Source: Actinomycetes bacterium (GTDB lineage Bacteria > Actinomycetota > Actinomycetes > Propionibacteriales > Propionibacteriaceae). Taken from it: a stretch of 15,365 nucleotides of DNA. The position numbers and the translations under genes were made by a program. The notes beneath the pieces are model-generated. The model was not told the DNA's origin. It did not search any database and saw nothing but the letters and a program-made list of their open reading frames with translations. The DNA lies in assembly GCA_023393755.1 (NCBI GenBank), contig JAEXCA010000023.1:1-15365 (forward strand), read 5' to 3'. Of the stretch, positions 1 through 5,660 are shown piece after piece (positions within the stretch are counted from its first letter, which is position 1; each line of letters starts with the position of its first letter).

Positions 1-519
1 GCCGCCGGTCCCGGGATCGCCCGCGCGGTCGAGGAGGTGACCGCGGCCGCCTCGGCCTGGCCGGCCGCGACCACCCTGCTGGACGGCGGCGCCACGGTCG
101 AGGCGGTGACCGGGCTGGCCTCCCGGGTGGGGGTGCTGCACCTGGCGGCCCACGGCCGGCACGCGGTCGACAACCCGCTGTTCTCCGGCCTGGAGCTGGC
201 CGACGGCACCCTGTTCGGCTACGACATCGACCGGATGCCGCAGGTGCCCGACATCGTGGTGCTGTCGGCCTGCGAGCTCGGCCGCTCCACCGTCCGCTGG
301 GGCGAGGAGGCGATCGGCATGACCAGGGCCTGGCTGCACGCCGGAACCGCCTGCGTGGTGGCGGCCCCGGTGGTGGTGGCGGACGACCTGGCCTGCGAGC
401 TGCTCGGCGCGATGCACGCCGAACTGGCCGCGGGCCGTCCGGCCGCCGAGGCCCTGGCCCTGGCCGGCGAGCGCACCGGCATCAACGCCCCCTTCCAGTG
501 CAATGGCTCCGGCTTCTAG
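1..519 (+). CDS. CHAT-domain caspase-like protein, C-terminal part (5' end outside window)
   Basis: The frame is open from base 1 to a TAG at 517-519, giving 172 visible residues, so the start lies upstream. The visible part is a CHAT domain, a caspase-related cysteine protease fold. Seen: the histidine motif HLAAHG (His codon 151-153), NPLFSGLEL after it, and the cysteine motif VLSACELG (Cys codon 271-273). These give the His/Cys dyad of the family. The tail APFQCNGSGF matches the usual PFxxxGxG end of CHAT domains, so the C-terminus is complete. In actinobacteria such domains often sit behind TPR repeats, and some CHAT proteases act in defence; both are family knowledge and cannot be checked here because the N-terminus is missing. 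No partner gene follows on the + strand. A small hairpin follows the stop at once. Family call firm, role unknown. Confidence 0.88.
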   Translation, partial: AAGPGIARAVEEVTAAASAWPAATTLLDGGATVEAVTGLASRVGVLHLAAHGRHAVDNPLFSGLELADGTLFGYDIDRMPQVPDIVVLSACELGRSTVRWGEEAIGMTRAWLHAGTACVVAAPVVVADDLACELLGAMHAELAAGRPAAEALALAGERTGINAPFQCNGSGF

Positions 520-522
520 GCG

Positions 523-538
523 CGAGGGGAGGCCCTCG
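523..538 (+). terminator. Small hairpin just after the CHAT gene stop
   Basis: CGAGGG (523-528) and CCCTCG (533-538) form a 6-bp GC stem with a 4-nt loop, 3 bases past the stop codon. There is no T-run after it. It could be a weak terminator or 3'-end stabiliser for the CHAT mRNA. Confidence 0.3.
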
Positions 539-593
539 GCGAGTACGACGGGGGTCAGCCGCGCAAGCTTCCGGTGAGTCCCCTGGAGACCGG

Positions 594-622
594 CGGGAAC
601 CGGCCGGGAACCCGTCGGGAAG
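594..622. repeat. Three CGGGAA direct repeats at 11-bp pitch
   Basis: CGGGAAC starts at 594 and 605, and CGGGAAG at 616, so the pitch is exactly 11 bp. On the minus strand it reads TTCCCG three times. One-turn spacing like this is typical of sites bound by dimeric response regulators, but no gene start lies nearby on either strand, so function is open. Confidence 0.4.
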
Positions 623-685
623 AACTTCTCCGCCGGATGTATCAAAGCGTCCCGAGCCGTCTCTCTCCTTATCGGAACCACGCTG

Positions 686-748
686 TGCACGGCAGTTTCG
701 GGGGGAGCTGCGAGCAAGCGATCAGCGTTTGGGGGGGCGCAGATCGCT
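686..748 (-). ncRNA. Candidate 6C-like small RNA: two adjacent hairpins with C7 and C6 loops
   Basis: Read on the minus strand, hairpin A (748-717) has an AGCGATC/GATCGCT stem, a T-T mismatch, then GCG/CGC closing a 10-nt loop CCCCCCCAAA. Hairpin B (716-686) follows with no gap: a TGC/GCA outer stem, an internal loop, then GCAG/CTGC closing the loop CTCCCCCCGAAA. Two neighbouring stem-loops, each with six or more cytosines in the loop, is the defining feature of the 6C RNA of actinobacteria (Rfam RF01066), an sRNA known in Streptomyces and as B11 in Mycobacterium tuberculosis. The surrounding 326 bp between convergent genes holds no convincing protein gene. Weak points: I see no clear promoter on the minus strand and no good terminator after hairpin B, and a plus-strand transcript would carry G-rich loops instead. 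It might be released from the rhodanese mRNA 3' end. Confidence 0.5.
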
Positions 749-757
749 GGAGTTCCG

Positions 758-794
758 GAGAAGGGGTGCCGCCTAGGCTGCGGCACTCCTTCTC
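758..794. terminator. Strong 15-bp hairpin between convergent genes
   Basis: GAGAAGGGGTGCCGC (758-772) pairs with GCGGCACTCCTTCTC (780-794) over 15 bp with one G-T wobble and a 7-nt loop. There is no long T-run on either side, as is common in high-GC actinobacteria. It lies between the CHAT gene (+) and the rhodanese gene (-, stop at 846), so it can stop transcription from both sides. Confidence 0.6.
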
Positions 795-845
795 TGTCTG
801 CGCGGGGTCGGCCGATCGGGCCGCCGGCCGTCGATCAGCGGTTCG

Positions 846-1220
846 CTAGCCTCCGGCGACGATCGCCAGGCCGGTGGCCTGGGCCGCGGCCTGCAGGCCT
901 CCGGCGTCGGTCACCTGCCCGAAACCGAGCTTGGTCATGATCTCGACGGCCTGTGCCGAGCGGTTGCCCGAGCGGCAGTAGACAACGTAGCTGCCGTCCG
1001 CCGGCAGGGCGCCGATCTGCTGTTCGAAGGCACCCGAGCCGAGATCGATGTTCAGCGCACCCTCCAGGTGCCCTTCGGCGAACTCCTGCGGCGTCCGGAC
1101 ATCGACCACCACGGCGTCCGGCGGGAGCGGTTCGGACGGCGACGGGGAGCACGCCGCCACCCCCACCAGCACCACCAGACCGAGCACCAGGTTCCGCAAC
1201 ACCCCGACCAGTGACCGCAC
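846..1220 (-). CDS. Rhodanese-like lipoprotein
   Basis: 124 residues. The N-terminus is a lipoprotein signal: RNLVLGLVVLVGVAAC with lipobox VAAC and Cys24, so the mature protein should be anchored on the outer face of the membrane. A single rhodanese domain follows (about 34-120): VDVRTPQEFAEGHLEGALNI, then the active-site loop CRSGNRS with catalytic Cys82. Rhodanese domains carry persulfide sulfur on this cysteine and pass it to thiol acceptors; the acceptor is not evident. The start is GTG at 1220, chosen because AAGGAG lies 5-6 bases upstream and because the signal peptide begins there. The gene stands alone. Its control region holds an ATACCC-N4-GGGTAT palindrome (1252-1273) of the type bound by CsoR/CstR repressors, in line with sulfide, persulfide or copper control. 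Family firm, regulation inferred. Confidence 0.9.
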   Translation of the reverse strand: MRSLVGVLRNLVLGLVVLVGVAACSPSPSEPLPPDAVVVDVRTPQEFAEGHLEGALNIDLGSGAFEQQIGALPADGSYVVYCRSGNRSAQAVEIMTKLGFGQVTDAGGLQAAAQATGLAIVAGG

Positions 1221-1251
1221 CCCAACTCCTTCGGTAGCCAGACACCATCAC

Positions 1252-1273
1252 CCTATACCCGCAGGGGTATGGG
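1252..1273 (-). promoter_or_regulatory. CsoR/CstR-like operator overlapping the rhodanese promoter
   Basis: ATACCC (1255-1260) and GGGTAT (1265-1270) form a palindrome with a 4-bp centre, widened by CC/GG outside. This resembles the GC-flanked TATACCC...GGGTATA operators of the CsoR/CstR/RcnR repressor family. On the minus strand a possible -10 TAGGGT (1255-1250) overlaps it, and the rhodanese GTG is 30 bases further on, so bound repressor would block initiation. No clear -35 is seen and no repressor gene is in the window. Confidence 0.55.
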
Positions 1274-1303
1274 ACGCGGGCGCTCGGCCGACCTCGTGCA
1301 CCC

Positions 1304-1329
1304 GAACCGGTGACCGCTCAACCCGGTTC
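1304..1329 (-). terminator. Hairpin enclosing the stop codon of the ABC-F gene
   Basis: GAACCGG (1304-1310) pairs with CCGGTTC (1323-1329): 7 perfect bp, 12-nt loop. The ABC-F stop codon (1318-1320) lies in the loop. There is no T-run. It separates the ABC-F gene from the rhodanese promoter. Confidence 0.35.
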
Positions 1330-3003
1330 CCGGCGGGACAGCCGCCCGTCCGATCCGAGCGCCAGCTCGTGGTCCAGCCCGAGCCGGCCGAGGAAGCCGC
1401 GGTCGTGCGAGACCACCAGCAGAGCACCGCGCCAGCCGTCCAGCGCGGCCACCAGCTGCTCCACGCTGGCCAGGTCGAGGTTGTTGGTCGGTTCGTCCAG
1501 GACGAGCAGTTGCGCCACCGGCTCGGCGAACAGGACGCGGGCCAGCGCCAGCCGGAACCGCTCGCCGCCGGAGAGCGTGGCCACCGGACGCTCAACCGCC
1601 TCGCCACGCAACAGGAAGCGGGCAAGCCGGTTGCGAAGCAGGCCGGCCGGCTGGCCGGGAGCCGCCGCCTGCAGGTTGGCCAGCACGCTGAGCCGGTCGT
1701 CCAGTCCGTCCAGCCGTTGCGGCAGGTAGCCGACCCGGTCGGTCAGCGCGACGGCCGTCGCCCGCCCATCGCTCCCGGGCGGCTGCGGTGAATCGTCCGC
1801 CCCCGCCGCCATGGGGTCGCCGAGCTGAAGGGGTAGCCGGGCGGGCGACCGTCCCTGTGCCACCGCCGAGCGCACCAACTGCTCGATCAGGGTGGTCTTG
1901 CCGACACCGTTGGCTCCGGTGAGCGCGATCCGCTCCGGGCCCTGGATCACCAGGGTCCGGCCGTCGGAACCGGTCAACTCGGCCAGCCGGCGGCCGGCCG
2001 GCACGGCGGGATCCGGCAGGTCCACCCGGATCCGGTCGTCCTCGCGGACCCGCACCTCGGCCTGCTCGACCGCCGCCCGGGCGGCCTCGATCCTGGCCTC
2101 CAGCATGCCGCGTCGGGCACCCGCCGACTTCTCCGCGGAGTTGCGCCGGTCGTTGATGGCGGCCGGGACGTAGCGGCGGTTGGCCCTGTCCTTGCGGCCC
2201 TGGCGTTCGGCATGGGCGATCTTCTGCTCGGCCTCGATCCGCTGACGACGCTCGACCCGCAGCACCTGCTCGGCGGTTCGCAGCGCCTGCCGGGCGGCCT
2301 GCTGCTCGCGCTCCAGGGCGTCGCGGTACTCGCTGTAGGGGCCACCGAAGACGGCCAGCTCGCCGGCCCGCAGCTCGGCGGTGGCGTCCATCAACTCCAG
2401 CAGCTCCAGGTCATGGCTGACCGCGATCAGCGTCCCGCGCCAGCCGCGGACCAGCTGGTGGAGCCGGTGGCGGGAGTCGGCGTCCAGGTTGTTGGTCGGT
2501 TCGTCCAGCAACGCGATGGCCGCGCCGCGCAGCCTGATCCCGACCAGCGCGGCCAGGACCGTCTCGCCACCGGAGAGGGTGGACACCGGGCGGTCGAGTC
2601 CGGTGGGCAGGGCGGCCTCGGCCAGCGAGGCCACCGCCCGGGACCCGATGTCCCAGGCGTCGCCGACCAGGTCGAACAACGCCGGGTCGGGATCGCCGGC
2701 TTCGATGGCGCCGACCGCCTCCAGGATCGTCCGGACGCCGAGCAGGTCGGCCAGGGTGGCGTCGGTGGCCAGGGTGAGGTGCTGGGGCAGGTAGTCGACC
2801 GAACCGCTGGTGCCGATGGTTCCGGAGGTCGGGGCGAGCCGGCCGGCGATCAGCTTCAGCAGGGTGGACTTGCCGGCGCCGTTGACGCCGATCAGGCCGG
2901 TACGGCCGCGTCCGAAGGTACCCGTGAGGCGGGTGAGGGCCGGGGTTCCGTCCGGCCAGTCGAAGGAGAGGTCGTCCAGGACGACCGCGGGCAGGGCAGG
3001 CAT
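1318..3003 (-). CDS. ABC-F family ATPase (two nucleotide-binding domains, soluble)
   Basis: 561 residues, two ABC ATPase domains and no membrane segment, as in ABC-F translation factors and ribosome-protection proteins. Domain 1: Walker A GVNGAGKS (39-46), signature LSGGE (143-147), Walker B LLDEPTNNLD (165-174), H-loop SHD (196-198). The linker (about 215-335) is charged and helical (EREQQAARQALRTAEQVL and on), the usual ABC-F P-site tRNA interaction motif region. Domain 2: GANGVGKT (363-370), LSGGE (477-481), VLDEPTNNLD (501-510), SHD (532-534). Both Walker B glutamates are present, so both sites should be active. A low-complexity stretch rich in Pro, Gly, Asp and Ser (about 385-420) interrupts domain 2. 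The ATG at 3003 has GGAG 5 bases upstream. ABC-F members either tune translation or protect ribosomes from antibiotics; sequence alone does not say which. Family certain. Confidence 0.93.
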   Translation of the reverse strand: MPALPAVVLDDLSFDWPDGTPALTRLTGTFGRGRTGLIGVNGAGKSTLLKLIAGRLAPTSGTIGTSGSVDYLPQHLTLATDATLADLLGVRTILEAVGAIEAGDPDPALFDLVGDAWDIGSRAVASLAEAALPTGLDRPVSTLSGGETVLAALVGIRLRGAAIALLDEPTNNLDADSRHRLHQLVRGWRGTLIAVSHDLELLELMDATAELRAGELAVFGGPYSEYRDALEREQQAARQALRTAEQVLRVERRQRIEAEQKIAHAERQGRKDRANRRYVPAAINDRRNSAEKSAGARRGMLEARIEAARAAVEQAEVRVREDDRIRVDLPDPAVPAGRRLAELTGSDGRTLVIQGPERIALTGANGVGKTTLIEQLVRSAVAQGRSPARLPLQLGDPMAAGADDSPQPPGSDGRATAVALTDRVGYLPQRLDGLDDRLSVLANLQAAAPGQPAGLLRNRLARFLLRGEAVERPVATLSGGERFRLALARVLFAEPVAQLLVLDEPTNNLDLASVEQLVAALDGWRGALLVVSHDRGFLGRLGLDHELALGSDGRLSRREPG

Positions 3004-3209
3004 GAGGGCTCCAGGGTCGGGATGCGCCGACCTTCAGCCCGGAGGGAGGGATCAGCGCGTGGCGGTCGGGATACGTCCCTGGTCGCGCATGTTCGTCCTC
3101 ATCCGACGTTCCCTGGCATCACGGAGCCTCTCCGCGGGAACCGTCCCAGGGTGCCATACCGGCCTCCCGACATCAACCCAGCGGATCTCCGACAGGGCGG
3201 GGCACGGAG

Positions 3210-3230
3210 CCCTTCGACCCAGCTCGGGGA
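3210..3230. repeat. Dispersed extragenic repeat, copy 1
   Basis: CCCTTCGACCCAGCTCGGGGA is a diverged, one base longer version of the copy at 3251-3270, in the same orientation. This 20-bp family (reverse reading TCCCTGAGCTTGTCGAAGGG) is a familiar intergenic repeat in many high-GC actinobacterial genomes. It is partly self-complementary at its ends. Confidence 0.55.
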
Positions 3231-3250
3231 GGTGTCCCGGGCGGCAGAGA

Positions 3251-3270
3251 CCCTTCGACAAGCTCAGGGA
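3251..3270. repeat. Dispersed extragenic repeat, copy 2
   Basis: CCCTTCGACAAGCTCAGGGA, the standard form of the repeat. It starts 41 bp after copy 1 and overlaps one arm of the hairpin at 3267-3285. The intergenic stretch 3004-3296 otherwise holds no convincing gene. Confidence 0.65.
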
Positions 3271-3285
3271 ACGTCCACGGTTCCC
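3267..3285 (-). terminator. Possible terminator of the transporter operon
   Basis: GGGAAC (3267-3272) and GTTCCC (3280-3285) form a 6-bp stem with a 7-nt loop, 12 bases past the stop of the last operon gene (3297). There is no T-run. The arm shares bases with the dispersed repeat, so the two may act together. Confidence 0.4.
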
Positions 3286-3296
3286 GATGGACTCCG

Positions 3297-4034
3297 TCAG
3301 CCCGCGTTGGCCACCCAGCGGAGCATGGCCCCGACCAGCGGCGCGAAGCCCGGCCACGCCAGGAAGGGGGTCGGGCACCAGTGCGGGCCGATGTCCGAGG
3401 TCCACACCAGGGAGCGCCCCCGCCCCACCTCCAGCGAGGCGATCAGCACGTCGGCGTCCACCGTCGCGTGCACCGTCGCCTCCGGCTTGGCCAGCACCCG
3501 GTTGTAGCCGAGCAGATCGGGAGCACCGTCCAGTGCCTCGCCCAGCGCACCGGTCGCGGCCGGACGGGCGCCCTGCGGCGCCTCGACCCGGTCGTCGCAG
3601 TCCAGCAGGGTGACCGGCAGGACGTCGACGATCGGCGTCCGGGCGAAGTTGGCGCGGGCCTGGAAGCCCTGGAAGCTGAGGTAGCCGCCGGCCATCATCA
3701 GCCCCCCACCGCCCCGGACGTACTCGGCCAGCACCTGCAGCCGGTTGGGCATCGATCGTCCGCCCACCCAGGTGGCCGGCGGCAGCAGGAACGAGTTGGC
3801 CCCGATGTCGGAGAGGATCACCGCGTCGTACTCGGCCAGCTCGGCCAGGCTGAACGGGAACTTCTCCGGGACGTCATGGGCGTACAGCTGCTCGACGGTC
3901 ACCCCTTCGCTCGCGGCGGCGGCGATGAAGGCGTCCGCGCCCCGTTCGAAGACGGTGGAACTGAAGCTGTCGAAGCCCTTGAAGTGGGTGGACTGCGAGA
4001 TCCACGACTCCCCGGCCAGCAGGATCCTGGTCAT
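3297..4034 (-). CDS. GATase1-like protein of the PF07090 (DUF1355) type
   Basis: 245 residues, last gene of the operon. The opening TRILLAGESWISQSTHFKGFDSF, the central AVILSDIGANSFLLPP, MPNRLQVLAEYVRGGGGLMMAGGYLSFQGF and the end WTSDIGPHWCPTPFL match the family annotated as putative glutamine amidotransferase, with a flavodoxin-like class I GATase fold. At the place of the nucleophile elbow the sequence is AGGYLSF (115-121) with no cysteine, so real amidotransferase activity is unlikely. It is cytoplasmic, with no signal or membrane segment. I chose ATG at 4034 over the in-frame TTG at 4037 because GAGGAG lies 5-6 bases before the ATG but too close to the TTG. The gap to the isomerase gene is 9 bp and the ribosome site overlaps that gene's stop, so the two are translated together. 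Reaction unknown; probably acts on the imported sugar or its product. Confidence 0.8.
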   Translation of the reverse strand: MTRILLAGESWISQSTHFKGFDSFSSTVFERGADAFIAAAASEGVTVEQLYAHDVPEKFPFSLAELAEYDAVILSDIGANSFLLPPATWVGGRSMPNRLQVLAEYVRGGGGLMMAGGYLSFQGFQARANFARTPIVDVLPVTLLDCDDRVEAPQGARPAATGALGEALDGAPDLLGYNRVLAKPEATVHATVDADVLIASLEVGRGRSLVWTSDIGPHWCPTPFLAWPGFAPLVGAMLRWVANAG

Positions 4035-4043
4035 CAAAGCTCC

Positions 4044-4607
4044 TCAGTACGCCAGGCCCTCAGGCTCGGGCCCCAGCCTCGGCACGCTCGGGTCCGGCAC
4101 CTGGAAACCGTTGGCCCGGTAGGCGTCGTAGTCGAAGTCCTCGCACTCCTGGTAGCCGCGCAGGTGGTACTCGTAGAAGCCCTCCCACTCCTCGTAGCCG
4201 TCGCCCAGCGACGACTCCAGGAAGGCGTCGGCCATCGCCATGCCCAGCCGCGGGGCCGTCCAGAACGCACCCATCGCCAGCAGGTTGGCGTTGTTCGCCG
4301 TCGCGGCCCGCTTGGCCGACGGCAGCGTCTCGGCCACCGCGGCATGGACGTGCGGCAGCTTGGACGCGGCGATGTGGATCCCCATCCCGGTGCCACAGAA
4401 GGCCAGCGCCTTCTCGTATTCGCCCTCGGCGATCTTCGCCCCCACCAGGAAGCCCGCCCGGTGGTACATCGGTGCGGTGGCCAGGTCAGGGGTGACGTCC
4501 TCGACCGTCCAGCCCCGTTCGGTCAGGTGCTGCTTCACCGCCTCCTTCAGCGGGAAGCCGGCGAAGTCGGCGCCGACCACCACGTACCGGTCCTTGGCAG
4601 TCCTCAT
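4044..4607 (-). CDS. RpiB/LacA/LacB-family sugar-phosphate isomerase
   Basis: 187 residues; usual family length is about 140-160, the extra being a C-terminal tail rich in Tyr, Glu and Asp after about 135. Family marks: VVVGADFAGFPLKEAV (9-24, the RpiB SDHAG site), ALAFCGTGMGIHIAASKLP (67-85, with catalytic Cys71 and the anion-hole GTG), and NNANLLAMGA (105-114). Such enzymes interconvert aldose and ketose phosphates through an enediol. Odd points: the usual His after Asp in SDHAG is Phe15, and the His usually before NNAN is Ala104. In RpiB these two help bind phosphate and open the sugar ring, so this enzyme probably takes a different, perhaps acyclic, substrate such as a tetrulose phosphate, as relatives in tetritol catabolism do. 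The ATG at 4607 shares its A with the permease stop (TGATG), a translational coupling. Isomerase call firm, substrate unknown. Confidence 0.87.
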   Translation of the reverse strand: MRTAKDRYVVVGADFAGFPLKEAVKQHLTERGWTVEDVTPDLATAPMYHRAGFLVGAKIAEGEYEKALAFCGTGMGIHIAASKLPHVHAAVAETLPSAKRAATANNANLLAMGAFWTAPRLGMAMADAFLESSLGDGYEEWEGFYEYHLRGYQECEDFDYDAYRANGFQVPDPSVPRLGPEPEGLAY

Positions 4608-5647
4608 CAGTTGGCGTCCTTTCTGGCTCGTGGTTTGCGAGGCGGTCTGTACTGCGAGAAGTAGTTGGCGGTCATCACGGCCAGCAGCACACCGCCCCAG
4701 ATCAGCGGGCGGTAGAAGTTGCTGATGTCGGGGAACATGTTCAGGCCGGAGGACAGGATCTGCAGGATGACGACGGCCAGCACCACCCCGAACAGCCGGC
4801 CGCTGCCGCCGTTGGGGTTCACCCCGCCCAGCACCACGATCAGGATGGTGAGCAGGGTGTAGGTCGAGCCGTAGTCGGCCTTGGCGGAGTTGTAGTTGGC
4901 CAGCATCACCAGGCCGCCGAGGGCGCCGAGCAGACCGGAGAACACGTAGGTGCGGATCAGCAGCCCGGTGGTGTTCAGGCCGCTCAGCCGCGCCGCGGTC
5001 TCGTTGGTGCCAAGCATCAGGATCTTCTTGCCGAAGGCGGTCTTGCCCATGAACAGGCCGACGATGATCGCCGCCCCGATGAACACCACCAGCGGGACCG
5101 GGACCACGCCGAACAGCTTCCCGGCGAAGACCTCGCCGTAGGCCGGTGGCAGGCCGCTGACCGGCTTGCCGCCGGTGATGATCACCGCGATACCGGTGAA
5201 CAACTCCAGGGTGCCCAGGGTGACCAGGATCGGCGGGATCTTCACCGTGGCCACCAGGAAGCCGTTGAACGCCCCGGCCAGCGCGCCGGCCACCAGCGCG
5301 AACAGGATCGCCGCGCCGATCGCCATCACGACCTGGCCGCCGGTGGCGTCCGGCGGGGCGAGCGAGAGCATCAGCACGGCCGCGCCGATGGAGGTCATGT
5401 TGGCGATGCCCACCAACGACAGGTCGATGCCCGAGGTCATCATGGTGAGCATCACGCCGAGCGCCAGCAGGCCGAACTCGGGGAACTGGATCGCCATCGA
5501 CTGCCAGGTGCGCAGGTTGAGGAAGCTGCCGGTCTTCACCACGGCGAAGAACAGGAAGATCGCGGCCAGGATGATCAGCAGCCGGGTGATGTGGGTGTCG
5601 CGGGTGATCGACCGCACCACGCGGGAGTTGAGGATGTTCGTCGTCAC
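4607..5647 (-). CDS. Sugar ABC transporter permease 2 (CUT2, RbsC/BPD_transp_2 family)
   Basis: 346 residues, strongly hydrophobic with about 8-10 membrane segments. Family motifs: TSGIDLSLVGIANMTS (about 71-86), GAFNGFLVATVKIPPILVTLGT, the cytoplasmic coupling loop MLGTNETAARLSGLN, and VVLGGVNPNGGSGRLFGVV near the end. It forms the membrane channel of the importer, most likely as a heterodimer with the neighbouring permease (5661-6671), since the two differ in sequence. The start is GTG at 5647, with AGGGG about 7 bases upstream and 13 bp after the stop of permease 1. The C-terminus is basic (RPPRKPRARK), consistent with a cytoplasmic end. Two different permeases are typical of the Lsr (AI-2) and Rha (rhamnose) importers rather than the Rbs type, but this does not fix the substrate. 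Confidence 0.93.
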   Translation of the reverse strand: MTTNILNSRVVRSITRDTHITRLLIILAAIFLFFAVVKTGSFLNLRTWQSMAIQFPEFGLLALGVMLTMMTSGIDLSLVGIANMTSIGAAVLMLSLAPPDATGGQVVMAIGAAILFALVAGALAGAFNGFLVATVKIPPILVTLGTLELFTGIAVIITGGKPVSGLPPAYGEVFAGKLFGVVPVPLVVFIGAAIIVGLFMGKTAFGKKILMLGTNETAARLSGLNTTGLLIRTYVFSGLLGALGGLVMLANYNSAKADYGSTYTLLTILIVVLGGVNPNGGSGRLFGVVLAVVILQILSSGLNMFPDISNFYRPLIWGGVLLAVMTANYFSQYRPPRKPRARKDAN

Positions 5648-5660
5648 TGGAGTTCCCCTC

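Noticed and set aside
574..849. Small plus-strand frame (91 codons) in the convergent gap
   Set aside because: It runs through the C/G-run hairpins and the terminator stem, has no good ribosome site and no recognisable protein pattern.
3052..3405. 117-codon minus-strand frame over the dispersed repeats
   Set aside because: Contains the LSLSKG-type string that this repeat yields when translated, and overlaps the end of the GATase-like gene; only its last 16 codons are discussed as a weak leader candidate.
2212..3507. Long plus-strand frame across the ABC-F gene and the intergenic repeats
   Set aside because: Antisense to a certain ABC-F gene; Gly/Gln-rich shadow with no domain.
4035..4037. 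TTG as start of the GATase-like gene
   Set aside because: It lies too close to the GAGGAG ribosome site; the next codon, ATG at 4034, has proper spacing.
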